DNA of 64,000 nt from CAYNFR01 sp964396595 (GTDB taxonomy: Bacteria; Bacteroidota; Bacteroidia; Chitinophagales; Saprospiraceae). Made by a program: the position numbers and the translations under genes. The first letter of the stretch is position 1; every line of letters starts with the position of its first letter. The stretch covers positions 1-64,000 of the forward strand of contig CAYNFR010000010.1 in assembly GCA_964396595.1 (NCBI GenBank), in the 5' to 3' direction. Below are positions 16,773-26,064 of this stretch, one piece after another. The notes below the pieces were generated by a model. The model did no database searches. It was given only the letters and a program-made list of their open reading frames with translations, and had not been told where the DNA came from.

Positions 16773-17582
16773 TTATTTAATAATTTGAAGTTCTGTTCTA
16801 CGATTCTTGGCACGGCCTTCTTCGGTGTCATTGGTAGTAATAGGTGTTGATTCTCCTTTCGTTTCAACCAATATCTGATTCCTATTGACCCCTTTTGACA
16901 CTAGGTAATCTCTTATCACTTGCGCTCTCCGACGACCGAGTGCTAAATTAGATTCTTCACTTCCAATACTATCCGTATGACCTGTAAGTCGCACTCTATC
17001 ACCGGAGGCAATAACCCTTGCCGCCACTTGATCGAGATAAGCTTCTACATTTCTGTCGTCTAGCTTATTAGTGGAATTGAATGGAAAATAAATTAATGTA
17101 CTCTGCGGGACCTCTGCTTGAGGTGCCGTGGTGATTCCAAATCTTACTTTCTCAGCTTCGCTTAATTCAACACCTACAGCTTGTTCGCTATTCACATCAA
17201 TTAACGTAGCATCAATAGTTGGAGAAAGTCTTCGCTTCACCACTTCAGCACGGCACAAGCCCAAATTCGAATATTCTCCTGTATACGTCTCAGACGTGGA
17301 GTATATACCCGTAACCAATAGACGCCTTCCTCCGGACACTAGAGCTGCCAATGAATCCCTAAGTCCTTCAAAATCGTCCCCGTAATAAGCCTCACAACTA
17401 TTCGTATCAAAACAAATAGACCTGCGAGGACAATCCTTTGGTACAGCTACCGGAGGGGCAGCAGGTACCGGCTGTTCAACAACTGCCGCAGCAGATTGAC
17501 AACAGCGCGTTTGATCCGAGCACATTTTGTAGCCCATTAGCAGCCACAATATGCCCAGAATTAATAATCCTATGTTTCGCAT
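16773..17582 (-). CDS. OmpA-family protein with duplicated OmpA-like region
   Basis: An N-terminal hydrophobic helix (about 5-20) is followed by a Cys-containing and Pro-rich linker. Residues about 52-150 look like a degenerate OmpA-like module. Residues about 160-269 are a canonical OmpA C-terminal peptidoglycan-binding domain (LTGHTDSIGSEESNLALGRR, KNRRTELQI). The conserved Asp and Arg that grip diaminopimelate are visible in HTDSIG and KNRR. The protein should tether an envelope complex to peptidoglycan. It is the first gene of a two-gene unit with the helix-hairpin-helix protein. Confidence 0.85.
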   Translation of the reverse strand: MRNIGLLILGILWLLMGYKMCSDQTRCCQSAAAVVEQPVPAAPPVAVPKDCPRRSICFDTNSCEAYYGDDFEGLRDSLAALVSGGRRLLVTGIYSTSETYTGEYSNLGLCRAEVVKRRLSPTIDATLIDVNSEQAVGVELSEAEKVRFGITTAPQAEVPQSTLIYFPFNSTNKLDDRNVEAYLDQVAARVIASGDRVRLTGHTDSIGSEESNLALGRRRAQVIRDYLVSKGVNRNQILVETKGESTPITTNDTEEGRAKNRRTELQIIK

Positions 17583-17781
17583 TTATCAAGTTGGTTATTA
17601 AAAAATAATGTCGACGAAAAGGTATGTATTTCGTCAAAGAATTCCATTATTTTTTTTGTTAAAACTTTCATTGTGCCGGGCGAACACTGAAAAAAGCCGC
17701 GAAAACACGAAAATCTAGTGAAATAACTCAGAAATTACTGAATTTTGAGCGACATTCTAGGGCTTCGATACGTTCATAAGT

Positions 17782-18261
17782 ATGACTCATAAAAATGGTA
17801 TGTTTTCACTGCGCGTAAGCATTGTGTTGAAGTGGCTCTGCGGATTACTCCTACTGGGAATTCTATCATTGGGTTCTTGTAGCAAAGATGACTGTCAAGC
17901 CGGCGTCATCACCGTTGAAGGCTTGGATGATTTCAATTGCCCTTCCGCTAAGATCCTTTTGAGCTTGTCGCGAGATAAAGACTTCGAGTTGATTCGCAGT
18001 CAAGCGCAATTCGAAAGCATCGTTATTTCCTCATGTAATTTATCCTTTGATTGGCAGAAGTACGATCTGGTGGTCGGAAGGATTAAACCAGGATATATAA
18101 TCGCAGAGATTACCCGAAAATTTTCAAAGGATTGCGTAGGCAATCGCGCCACGCTTTCTTTCGACTTCTTATTAACTATTACTCCTTCCGACGAAGAGTT
18201 TATCTACAGCGCGTTGATCCCTAAATTGTCAGACCAAGAAACGCTTTTCGTACAAACCTAG
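17782..18261 (+). CDS. Small lipoprotein of unknown function
   Basis: The 159-residue product has a basic N-terminus, a hydrophobic helix and a lipobox ending LGSC (Cys about residue 33), so it is probably a lipoprotein. The mature part has several Cys, two LSL..F strands and no motif I recognise. An internal ATG at residue 7 is an alternative start. It stands alone, divergent from the OmpA-like unit with a 200-base gap and 180 bases before the next gene. Confidence 0.6.
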   Translation: MTHKNGMFSLRVSIVLKWLCGLLLLGILSLGSCSKDDCQAGVITVEGLDDFNCPSAKILLSLSRDKDFELIRSQAQFESIVISSCNLSFDWQKYDLVVGRIKPGYIIAEITRKFSKDCVGNRATLSFDFLLTITPSDEEFIYSALIPKLSDQETLFVQT

Positions 18262-18470
18262 CCATAGTTAAGGTTCTTCCTCGCATAGCCTTCCCATACA
18301 TTGTCCCAGCAAATTTTCTTTAGCCGCTATTAATGACATCTGGTGCCGATAAATGGCATACAGTACACTATGAAGGTAAATTCACTTTCTTGCAAAAAGA
18401 TTCTTTTGTTCTGATTTGTGGAAAGTAATGGAAATTTTGTTTCTTGCAGCAGCTAATCCATAAAAATGTT

Positions 18471-20156
18471 ATGAGTTCATTATTCGAAAACAACAAATCA
18501 TTAATTGAGTACTTTTATATAAACGAAAAGAATTATCCCGATCAAGTCTTCCTCAGGCAACCATACGGCGATCAATGGAAAGAAGTTAGTTATAAAGAAG
18601 CCGGACAGATTGCCCGAAAAATGGCGACTGCCCTCAAGTCCAAAGGAATTAAAAAAGGTGACCATATCGCGCTGATATCCAAAAATTGTTATCACTGGAT
18701 TCTGGCAGATATTGCTGTAATGATGGCAGAAGCTATTTCTGTACCATTCTACCCCAATCTCACCTCAGGTCAATTAAGAGAAGTGATAGAAAAAAGTGAT
18801 TCCAAACTCATCTTTGTCGGCAAACTCGATGAATGGCAAGAAAAGAAAAATGGTGTTCCCGCTGATGTTCCGATTATCCGTTTTCCACATTATGAGGGCA
18901 ATGCGAAGGTATCCGAAGGAGAAGACTGGGACGAACTCGTCAACAAGCACGAAGCCATGAAGGATAGCCCCATACCTCACAAAGATGATGTATGGAGTAT
19001 CTTATTTACTTCCGGTACTACCGGATCTCCAAAAGGAGTTGTTCATACACATGGCAGTTGCGCACTGGTAGCTAGAAATGAAGAGATTAATAATTTCCTT
19101 AAATCAGCCAACAATAAGTTTCCGGTATATTTCTCTTTCTTACCGCTCAATCATATCGCAGAGCGTACAGCAGTTGAGTTAGGAGCATTACTTTCTGCCG
19201 GAAATATTTCCTTTGCTGAAAACCTGGACACATTTGTCAAAAATTTAAACGAAACCCAGCCACATTTGATTTTTGCCGTTCCGCGGATCTGGACAAAATT
19301 CCAACTAGGGATTCTAGGCAAAATGCCGCAGAAAAAGCTCGACACGCTTCTTAAAATACCAATAGTGTCTAGCTTAATTAAGAAAAAAATTAAAAAATCA
19401 CTGGGACTATCAAGAGCAGAGGTGGCATTGACAGGAGCATCAATCACGCCCGAAAGCTTAAAGCAATGGTATAGAAATCTTGGCATAAACCTGAGAGAAG
19501 TGTACGGTATGACAGAAAACTTCGGCGCCTTTACCTTAATGCCTGATCCCGGCCATCGCCCAAATACAGTCGGCCAACTTATTCCCAACGCTGAAGGCAA
19601 AATTGACCCAAATACGGGTGAAATACTAATGAAGATGCCATGGATGATGAAAGGCTATTATAAAGATGATGAACTGACAGCCGAAGTATTAAGAGACGGA
19701 TGGTTGCATACAGGAGACAAAGGTTTAATGGATAAGGATGGATACTTCAAAATAGTAGGTCGGGTAAAAGATGCCTTTAAAACAACTAAGGGAGAATTTA
19801 TCGTACCGACGACCATCGAAGAACACTTTTTCAAGAATGATTTTATCGAGCAGATCTGTGTGACTGGTCTGGGTATACCACAGCCAGTAGCTATGATATG
19901 CCTGAGTGATGTCGCAAAAAGCGAATCCAAGGATATCATAGATCAAAACCTAAGAACGCAACTCGATGAAGTAAATAAAAAATTGCAAAATCACGAACGC
20001 CTCAGCGCAATTGTGATCGCGAAAGAGCAATGGTCAGATGCTAACGAGATGCTTACTCCTACTCTAAAAGTAAAACGGGGTTCGGTACATGATAAATACT
20101 GTGATAGACTGAAAGCGTGGTGCGACGCACCGGAAAAGATTATCTGGGAAGCATAA
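18471..20156 (+). CDS. Long-chain acyl-CoA synthetase (AMP-forming)
   Basis: This ANL-superfamily ligase (561 residues from the ATG at 18471; an upstream TTG at 18444 is less likely) activates fatty acids to acyl-adenylate and then acyl-CoA. Visible motifs are the P-loop-like LFTSGTTGSPKGVVH, the FLPLNHIAERT segment, VYGMTENFG (motif with the adenine-site acid) and GWLHTGDKGLMDKDGYFKIVGRVKD with the hinge Asp and Lys. The FLPLNHIAER pattern and length match FadD15/ACSL-type enzymes. It is followed 62 bases later by a thioesterase gene, fitting a small lipid-metabolism unit. Confidence 0.92.
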   Translation: MSSLFENNKSLIEYFYINEKNYPDQVFLRQPYGDQWKEVSYKEAGQIARKMATALKSKGIKKGDHIALISKNCYHWILADIAVMMAEAISVPFYPNLTSGQLREVIEKSDSKLIFVGKLDEWQEKKNGVPADVPIIRFPHYEGNAKVSEGEDWDELVNKHEAMKDSPIPHKDDVWSILFTSGTTGSPKGVVHTHGSCALVARNEEINNFLKSANNKFPVYFSFLPLNHIAERTAVELGALLSAGNISFAENLDTFVKNLNETQPHLIFAVPRIWTKFQLGILGKMPQKKLDTLLKIPIVSSLIKKKIKKSLGLSRAEVALTGASITPESLKQWYRNLGINLREVYGMTENFGAFTLMPDPGHRPNTVGQLIPNAEGKIDPNTGEILMKMPWMMKGYYKDDELTAEVLRDGWLHTGDKGLMDKDGYFKIVGRVKDAFKTTKGEFIVPTTIEEHFFKNDFIEQICVTGLGIPQPVAMICLSDVAKSESKDIIDQNLRTQLDEVNKKLQNHERLSAIVIAKEQWSDANEMLTPTLKVKRGSVHDKYCDRLKAWCDAPEKIIWEA

Positions 20157-20218
20157 AGTGCCAAATAATTCGTAGGCCAAGCGAACAAGCTTGTATACCA
20201 TTGTGTTAAAAAGGCCAT

Positions 20219-20659
20219 ATGAACGAATTAGAAGAGACACTCAATAGTATGATGCGCTTCACTGGCGGACAATTTCCACCGCCTGTGGCAAGCATCCTCC
20301 AAGGGGAAGTAATCTCATACCACCCCCATAAATCTATGCGCGCGCGCTTTCCCCTACAGGAAAAGTTCAACAATCCATTTGGTATAACATTCGGGGGAAC
20401 TTACAGCATGTATTTCGATATGGTAATGGGGCCATTTTCGGGTGTGGAGGCGGGTGCACCGACAACAAGTCTTGACCTCAATGTCAGTTTTCTTAAACCG
20501 CTCAAGCCGTCAGACGAGTATGTGGAGATTGACATATCATTGATTAGCAAATCACGACAGTTCATATTATTGGCCGGTCAGGCCTACAAGCCAGATGGCA
20601 CATTGGTAGCAACAGCGAGCAGCCGCATGTTCATCCTTGGTGATAAAAAAACTACTTGA
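20219..20659 (+). CDS. PaaI-like hotdog-fold thioesterase
   Basis: This 146-residue protein shows the hotdog pattern of the PaaI/YiiD family: FNNPFGITFGGTYSMYFDMVMGP, where most family members have an HGG motif and this one has FGG, then TTSLDLNVSFLKPLKP and a final VATASSRMFIL strand. Such enzymes hydrolyse acyl-CoA thioesters. The position after the acyl-CoA synthetase is consistent. Its TGA overlaps the ATG of the next gene (TGATG). Confidence 0.8.
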   Translation: MNELEETLNSMMRFTGGQFPPPVASILQGEVISYHPHKSMRARFPLQEKFNNPFGITFGGTYSMYFDMVMGPFSGVEAGAPTTSLDLNVSFLKPLKPSDEYVEIDISLISKSRQFILLAGQAYKPDGTLVATASSRMFILGDKKTT

Positions 20660-21351
20660 TGGGCCAGCTCTACTTTATCCGACACGGTCAGGCTTCTTTT
20701 AATAAGGCTGACTACGATCAATTATCGGACAAAGGCCGTCAACAAGCCTCATTGCTGGGTACTTTTTTCGAGAATAGACAAATTCAGTTTGGTAAGGTCT
20801 ATGCAGGCACACTGCGACGACAGATCGATACGGCACAGATTTGTCTAGAGGCAGCTGCTTCTCCCCACAACATTCTTAAACTCGAAGGGTTAAACGAACA
20901 CCATGGCCCTTCGATCGTCAGCGCTTATTATCCTGAGAGGTTTAAAATTGATGGTATTATTCCACCTGAACAGCTGGAGACATACCGAAGAGATTTCTAC
21001 AAGACCTATTTTGATCTCGCAGAATTATGGGTCAAAGATGAACTCGATCAGACTAAACTTAGCCATGTCGAGCCATGGAGCGTATTTAAAGAACGCTTTA
21101 ACACAGCGGTACGTCAAATCATAAGTGATGCTGATAAAGGCGAAAAAATCGCCATTTTTACATCAGGTGGCCCTGTCGGCACAGCTCTTGGAATGTCATT
21201 GGGATTGCCGGATACAGAAATAGTAAAACTAGCATGGCAAGTGAGGAATACTTCCGTGTCTGAATTTTTATTTAACCGCGATAAATTTAGTCTCGTCAAC
21301 TATAACGTAACGGCTCACATCACCGATCCCGAATTATTGACATTGGTATGA
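20659..21351 (+). CDS. Histidine phosphatase (phosphoglycerate-mutase-like) family protein
   Basis: The N-terminal YFIRHGQASF contains the RHG phosphohistidine motif (R8-H9-G10 counting from the ATG at 20659). A second basic site (AGTLRRQIDTA) and the later ESGGPVG-like element TSGGPVGTALGM, here lacking the usual GxxH histidine, follow. The 230-residue length suits a branch-1 or related phosphatase of unknown substrate. Loss of the second active-site His (usually in SHG or GHG) is worth noting and may mean altered chemistry. The start overlaps the thioesterase stop, so both are likely co-translated. Confidence 0.82.
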   Translation: MGQLYFIRHGQASFNKADYDQLSDKGRQQASLLGTFFENRQIQFGKVYAGTLRRQIDTAQICLEAAASPHNILKLEGLNEHHGPSIVSAYYPERFKIDGIIPPEQLETYRRDFYKTYFDLAELWVKDELDQTKLSHVEPWSVFKERFNTAVRQIISDADKGEKIAIFTSGGPVGTALGMSLGLPDTEIVKLAWQVRNTSVSEFLFNRDKFSLVNYNVTAHITDPELLTLV

Positions 21352-21397
21352 GGCAGCCATATTTCACTATAACAACGAGATTACAAGTATTATTTTC

Positions 21398-21418
21398 ATA
21401 TTGGCCGTCGGCCAATAT
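21398..21418. terminator. Perfect inverted repeat between convergent genes, likely terminator
   Basis: ATATTGGCC and GGCCAATAT form a perfect nine-base-pair stem with a three-base GTC loop. It lies between the ends of the histidine phosphatase and deacylase genes and is followed by short T-rich tracts on both sides, so it probably stops transcription from both directions. Confidence 0.65.
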
Positions 21419-21419
21419 T

Positions 21420-22484
21420 TCATTCGATGATACCGAGATGGATGATTCTGCCTCCTGCATTATTAACAGGATTTGTAGATTGACCTATCACTATGCCTGA
21501 CTCCGGCGAATGATATTGCTTCGTAATCTGACCAAAAGCATTGCGCAATGTAGCGATTAGCTGACCTTCATTTATTCTGTCCAGCAAATTTACCTCCATG
21601 GTTAAAAAACCACCTCGATCTGTGTACACCCAGTACGAGTTTCGACAACGCACAGGGGCAGAGAGATCTTGCGCCACAGGACGATCCCACATTCCGAGAT
21701 AAGACATAATATGATGCATGTTCCTGACTCCTCGCATGATCATATCCGACTGATAAACTTGTGGATTTCCCAATTCAATAGTAACACAGTCGATATTCAT
21801 CATAGAGGCTTGTGTTCGTAATGTCCGCGCACTAGCCGCTGCCTGACTTGTGCTCGCACCACCTTGGCTATTGAGAAGGATATCTGCATCCAGGATGTCT
21901 AGCATACCTTGCAATGTCGCGTTCTGAGCATCTAGTCGTGCATATAGAGAATTTGACCTGCCAAAGCTTGCTGTATGAAGATCTATCAGAAACGCTATCT
22001 GTGGTAAAAACTGCTTAGTGATAAAATCCGCAAGACGCTCACTTTCATTGCCCTTATCTGATCCGGGGAAGATACGATTTACATCTGTCACATCTTCATG
22101 CTCACGCTGATATCTGAAAATGGCCGACGGATTTAATCCGGGTACAGCTACTACCGTGCCACTCAGTTCGCTAGGATCAAGATTCATTACGAGTTCATGA
22201 ATAGCACCTATACCATTAACTTCATTGCCATGTATTGCGGCTGTGATACCGAGTACCTTGCCGTCTTGCTGGCCTCGTATCACAATGATCGGTATATCGA
22301 TTGAGCGGTCAAAGGCATCAGTACCGACTGTCATCCACAAATGATGAATCTTGCCGCGCTCAAGGCTTGAAATAGTAAGATTGCCATTTACTGTAGTATT
22401 GACAACAGGCTGCGCCATCGTGCGGCAAGAGCATAAAAATAAAAGCCAAGCACTCAGGAAGATTGATAAATGGATTCTTTTCAT
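21420..22484 (-). CDS. Succinylglutamate desuccinylase/aspartoacylase-like zinc hydrolase, lipoprotein
   Basis: The start is taken at 22484, where MKRIHLS begins a signal sequence ending FLCSC; the frame stays open upstream but overlaps the signal. The 354-residue protein carries the M14-like zinc site of the AstE/AspA family: AAIHGNEVNG (His and Glu ligands) and FLIDLHTASFG (second His). A conserved C-terminal segment DRGGFLTMEVNLLD is of the AstE/AspA_2 type. It is likely an envelope deacylase of an N-acyl amino acid or similar amide. It follows the serine hydrolase gene by 22 bases. Confidence 0.85.
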   Translation of the reverse strand: MKRIHLSIFLSAWLLFLCSCRTMAQPVVNTTVNGNLTISSLERGKIHHLWMTVGTDAFDRSIDIPIIVIRGQQDGKVLGITAAIHGNEVNGIGAIHELVMNLDPSELSGTVVAVPGLNPSAIFRYQREHEDVTDVNRIFPGSDKGNESERLADFITKQFLPQIAFLIDLHTASFGRSNSLYARLDAQNATLQGMLDILDADILLNSQGGASTSQAAASARTLRTQASMMNIDCVTIELGNPQVYQSDMIMRGVRNMHHIMSYLGMWDRPVAQDLSAPVRCRNSYWVYTDRGGFLTMEVNLLDRINEGQLIATLRNAFGQITKQYHSPESGIVIGQSTNPVNNAGGRIIHLGIIE

Positions 22485-22506
22485 AATAAATAGTTTTGTG
22501 CCGTTC

Positions 22507-23598
22507 TTATAAGAGCAGATCTGCAATTTTCCATGCTAACTTATCCATATTGGCTCCGGATTGATTCACAAGCGTAACTACCACCAATTCTTGCTGAGGA
22601 TAAATGAGCATCATACTTGTCCCCCCTACCGAACCACCACTATGCCCATACCAATATCTGCCTTTTTCGTCAATACCGGATGCATAACCGATGCCATAAT
22701 TTAGCGAACTACCATCTGGTAGAAACTGAGTAGCCGTACATAATGCTAATGCGGATTTACTTAACAGACCCGGTTTAGAAATAGCTTGTCCTAATCGCGC
22801 CAGTTCATCAGGAGTGGCGATATACCCTCCTCCTGCCCATTTATTAGATTGATCGATCGAAGGTGTAGGAATCATTTTTTCATCATACTTCATATAAAAG
22901 CTCACCCGATTGTAAGAGATACTGTCTTTAATATCTGGTTTTAACATGTCGAGTGCGAGGGGAGAAAGCACCTCTTCTTTTACCAGATCAAGAAATGGTC
23001 TCCCCGATACCCTTGCCATCACTGCACTGATCAATGTCCACCCATATGTGGTATAGCTATACTTCGTTCCCGGCTCGAATAATAATGTATCCTGAATAAA
23101 TACTTTCAAAGGTTCAAAAACATCGGTATAGGAAACATTACTCATAAACTCAAGTCCATGATAATGCCTGATCCCTGCGGTATGTCCGGCTAGCTGCCTA
23201 AGCGTCAACGACCTTTTATCTTCCGGGATATCCGACAAGTAATGTCCTATCGGTTTATCAAGATCAATATCCGCTCTATCAGCCATTTTACACAGAACCG
23301 TACCTGTTATCGTCTTAGAGATACTGCCGATTCTGAAAAGAGATCCATGAGGGTCAATGGTTCTTTTTTGGTCTAGATCGGCATATCCAAAACCCCTTTT
23401 CAATATTGGCCTACCCTCCTTATAGATAACAACTGCCAGCCCCGGGTATTCATACTTCAGAACTTGCTCTTCGCACAAGACAGAAACCTTGTCAATGCTA
23501 GTATCTTGAATAGAATCAAGTGGTACACGCTTGCAAGCGCTTACCAAAAACGTGAGACAGATGAATGCTGGCAATAATTTATTCAAGAGTGATTTCAT
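22507..23598 (-). CDS. Class C beta-lactamase-fold serine hydrolase, lipoprotein
   Basis: Starting at the ATG at 23598 gives a lipoprotein signal (LTFLVSAC). The nucleophile motif is SISK in FRIGSISKTITG, the YxN-like site appears as YSYTTYG, and the third motif is HSGGSVGG. These mark the Beta-lactamase (PF00144) family, which includes DD-peptidases, esterases and penicillin-binding-protein-like enzymes, so antibiotic resistance should not be assumed. It is paired with the AspA/AstE-like gene downstream, suggesting joint processing of an envelope peptide or amide. Confidence 0.87.
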   Translation of the reverse strand: MKSLLNKLLPAFICLTFLVSACKRVPLDSIQDTSIDKVSVLCEEQVLKYEYPGLAVVIYKEGRPILKRGFGYADLDQKRTIDPHGSLFRIGSISKTITGTVLCKMADRADIDLDKPIGHYLSDIPEDKRSLTLRQLAGHTAGIRHYHGLEFMSNVSYTDVFEPLKVFIQDTLLFEPGTKYSYTTYGWTLISAVMARVSGRPFLDLVKEEVLSPLALDMLKPDIKDSISYNRVSFYMKYDEKMIPTPSIDQSNKWAGGGYIATPDELARLGQAISKPGLLSKSALALCTATQFLPDGSSLNYGIGYASGIDEKGRYWYGHSGGSVGGTSMMLIYPQQELVVVTLVNQSGANMDKLAWKIADLLL

Positions 23599-23774
23599 AA
23601 GCGTGATATTATCCTTTGAAATTAACTGCAATATAATCCTAAGAAGAGATCTTATGCTTTTTGAGTTTCTACAGTGATTACATTTTCAACCCATAACAGC
23701 GTTTTACTATCAAATTGTCACTCAATCCTATACTTTAATGAGTTCATAACACTTATTTGCTCAAGAGTATTTGT

Positions 23775-23782
23775 TAACTTTC
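23775..23782 (+). promoter_or_regulatory. Possible promoter -7 box (TAACTTTC)
   Basis: This octamer differs from the Bacteroidota TAnnTTTG box by its last base. It lies 25 bases before the start at 23808, with a TTTG 15 bases upstream. Assignment rests on position and sequence only. Confidence 0.35.
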
Positions 23783-23807
23783 CACCTCATTAAAAGAACA
23801 TAACACC

Positions 23808-25541
23808 ATGAGAATACTTCTTGCTACAGTCTTGATGACCATTTATTTAATGTCATGCGACAATAATCCGAAAAATACATCCATCAAGACAAGTATTCAT
23901 ATTAACTATCCATCTGATCATTATAATGAATCACTCGATGGGCGACTTATTTTGTTGATTTCTAAAGATGATAAAACAGAACCGCGCTTTCAACTCAGCG
24001 ATTATATCAATACATGCCAGGGCTTCGGTATGGATGTAGAGGATTGGAAGCCAGGGCAAATTATTTCGTTTGACATGGCTGCTTTTGGCTATCCGATCAT
24101 GGATTTCAAAGATGTCGCCGATGGCGAATATACCGTACAGATGCTCTTCCATAAATACGAGACCTTCGTAAGAGGAGATGGACATACGGTCAATATGCCG
24201 ATGGATCGTGGAGAAGGTCAGCAATGGAATCTTGCCCCGGGCAATGTGTACAGCACCCCTAAAAAAATAAATCTAAGTCCCGCATCTACTTCCGATCATA
24301 GATTTGATTTAACAACAATAATCCCAGCTATCCAAGAGCCGGAAGACACGGAATATGTAAAGCATGTCAAAATACGATCCAAGCTGCTATCGGATTTCTG
24401 GGGTAGAGATATGTACCTCGGCGCACATGTATTATTACCACATGGCTGGGCTGAACACCCCAATGTTAAATATCCTCTAGCGATATTTCATGGTCATTTT
24501 CCTAGCGATTTCGGTGGGTGGCGTACGACACCACCGGATCCAAATCTAGTTCCTGATTTTTCAGATAGATTTAATATAAGCGGTTACAACCGCATCGTGC
24601 AGCAAGAAGCTTATGACTTCTACAAAATGTGGACAGGTCCCAATTTCCCGAGAGTATTAGCCATTGAAATCCAGCATGCCAATCCTTTTTATGATGACTC
24701 CTATGCTGTAAACTCTGAAAATATCGGCCCTTATGGTGATGCTATTACCTACGAGCTCATACCCTATATCGAGCAACAATTCAGAGGAATAGGAGAAGGC
24801 TGGGCGCGATTTACCTATGGCGGATCGACAGGAGGATGGGAAGCTTTAGCTGTTCAAGTAAAGTACCCCACTGAATATAATGGTTGCTACGCAGCATGTC
24901 CTGACCCCATAGACTTCAGAGCTTTTTGCCTCGTTAATATTTATGAAGATAAAAACGCCTATTACCGAGAAGGCCCTTTCAGAAAAACACTTGTGCCCGG
25001 CCATCGAAACTACCTCGGTCAAGTAAACGCCTATAATAGGGATATGAATTATCGCGAACTGGTCCTTGGTACCAAGACTCGCTCGGGTCAGCAATGGGAT
25101 ATCTGGGAAGCAGTGTACTCTCCGGTTGGGGCAGATGGTTATCCTAAACGGATATGGGATAAAATCACTGGTGAAATTGATAAAGATGTGGCTAATTATT
25201 GGAAAGAAAACTATGACCTGGCGTATATATTAAAACGCGACTGGGCTAAACACGGCAAGGATTGGGAAGGAAAGATCAAGATCTACTGCGGCGACATGGA
25301 TAACTTCTATCTTAATAATGCTGTTTATCTAGCAGAAGAAATACTCGAAGCTACTACCGAACCATATTATAATGGAGAAATAGATTACGGCGACAGAGCC
25401 GAACATTGCTGGAATGGTGACCATACACAGCCTAACTATATTAGCAGATTACGCTATAATCGCATGTTCATCCCCAAATGGGCCGAAGAAGTCAAAAAAA
25501 GAGCACCTAAAGGGGCAGATCTGAAGAGTTGGCGGTATTGA
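23808..25541 (+). CDS. Alpha/beta-hydrolase-fold esterase-like lipoprotein
   Basis: The 577-residue protein has a lipoprotein signal ending LMSC at residue 17. An N-terminal domain of about 160 residues precedes a D-family esterase-like domain: YPLAIFHGHFP, then the nucleophile elbow FTYGGSTGGWEA (Ser in GGSTGG), and PYIEQQFRGIGEG. A late AEHCWNGDHTQ is a candidate for the catalytic His. Related Bacteroidota and Planctomycetes proteins are annotated as putative esterases of unknown substrate. It has its own likely promoter and no operon partners. Confidence 0.72.
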   Translation: MRILLATVLMTIYLMSCDNNPKNTSIKTSIHINYPSDHYNESLDGRLILLISKDDKTEPRFQLSDYINTCQGFGMDVEDWKPGQIISFDMAAFGYPIMDFKDVADGEYTVQMLFHKYETFVRGDGHTVNMPMDRGEGQQWNLAPGNVYSTPKKINLSPASTSDHRFDLTTIIPAIQEPEDTEYVKHVKIRSKLLSDFWGRDMYLGAHVLLPHGWAEHPNVKYPLAIFHGHFPSDFGGWRTTPPDPNLVPDFSDRFNISGYNRIVQQEAYDFYKMWTGPNFPRVLAIEIQHANPFYDDSYAVNSENIGPYGDAITYELIPYIEQQFRGIGEGWARFTYGGSTGGWEALAVQVKYPTEYNGCYAACPDPIDFRAFCLVNIYEDKNAYYREGPFRKTLVPGHRNYLGQVNAYNRDMNYRELVLGTKTRSGQQWDIWEAVYSPVGADGYPKRIWDKITGEIDKDVANYWKENYDLAYILKRDWAKHGKDWEGKIKIYCGDMDNFYLNNAVYLAEEILEATTEPYYNGEIDYGDRAEHCWNGDHTQPNYISRLRYNRMFIPKWAEEVKKRAPKGADLKSWRY

Positions 25542-25860
25542 GCTTAGTATCAAATAAAAGACAACAAAACATCGCAGTCCATTACCTTATTGTGGACATA
25601 ACAAGTATACATGCACATAGAGTTCTTTCATTGACCTAAGCCCTTCTAAGAATGGAATGAGCTTATGGCCTCTCTTCAATGAAGTTACCGCAGTCTGCTA
25701 ATTGTCATCTCAATCCATGAAGAAATGGATATCAATGTACTTGGCAACCTAAGCCTCAAAGCGAATGCCTATTAGTTGTGGAATAAACCTAAGCCAAGAT
25801 AGTCCGGTATACTTGTCCGCTGCTTCTATGTTAATGCTGGCGCATCGCACCATTCGGTCT
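25542..25860. other. 319-base stretch without a supported gene
   Basis: I see no gene, tRNA or terminator here. One minus frame is open for about 39 codons (25749-25865) and then broken by repeated stops, and the reading below that still looks partly protein-like. It may be an old coding remnant next to the decayed two-component system, but no family is recognisable. Confidence 0.4.
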
Positions 25861-26064
25861 TTATTTTAGACTAATCGTTAGCTTTTTTCTTCTTTTATTC
25901 TTTTCATTCTCATATAGGTAAAGACCTATACACATAAATGATAGTAATATTAGCGGCACCCAATGAAGATCCACCCACAAACAGCGAATTTCACTTTCAT
26001 CGCTCCTGAATGCGATACAGGGAAACATCAAAAACATGGCCAAATACAATAAATTGCTTTTCAT
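25861..26064 (-). CDS. Small hypothetical membrane protein (doubtful)
   Basis: A 67-residue frame begins with ATG, has a hydrophobic leader with a possible Cys at residue 16, a TM-like helix (WVPLILLSFMCIGLYLY) and a very basic tail. The amino-acid pattern is plausible for a small membrane protein. Its start overlaps the histidine kinase remnant on the other strand by about 12 bases, and it lies within a decayed region, so it could be spurious. Confidence 0.3.
   Translation of the reverse strand: MKSNLLYLAMFLMFPCIAFRSDESEIRCLWVDLHWVPLILLSFMCIGLYLYENEKNKRRKKLTISLK

Noticed and set aside
17727..17749. Hairpin CTCAGAAATT...AATTTTGAG upstream of the OmpA gene and the small lipoprotein
   Set aside because: It has a bulge, no U-run follows it, and it lies in a divergent promoter region, so it is not a terminator. 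An operator is possible but unsupported.
18444..18470. TTG start for the acyl-CoA synthetase
   Set aside because: An ATG nine codons downstream gives the usual N-terminus of the family.
22507..23598. Antibiotic-resistance beta-lactamase
   Set aside because: The family is broad and the sequence is a lipoprotein paired with a peptidase-like gene, so nothing specific supports drug hydrolysis.
23599..23807. Possible extra gene before the esterase at 23808
   Set aside because: Translation shows only short frames with no conserved pattern; the stretch is AT-rich and fits promoter sequence.
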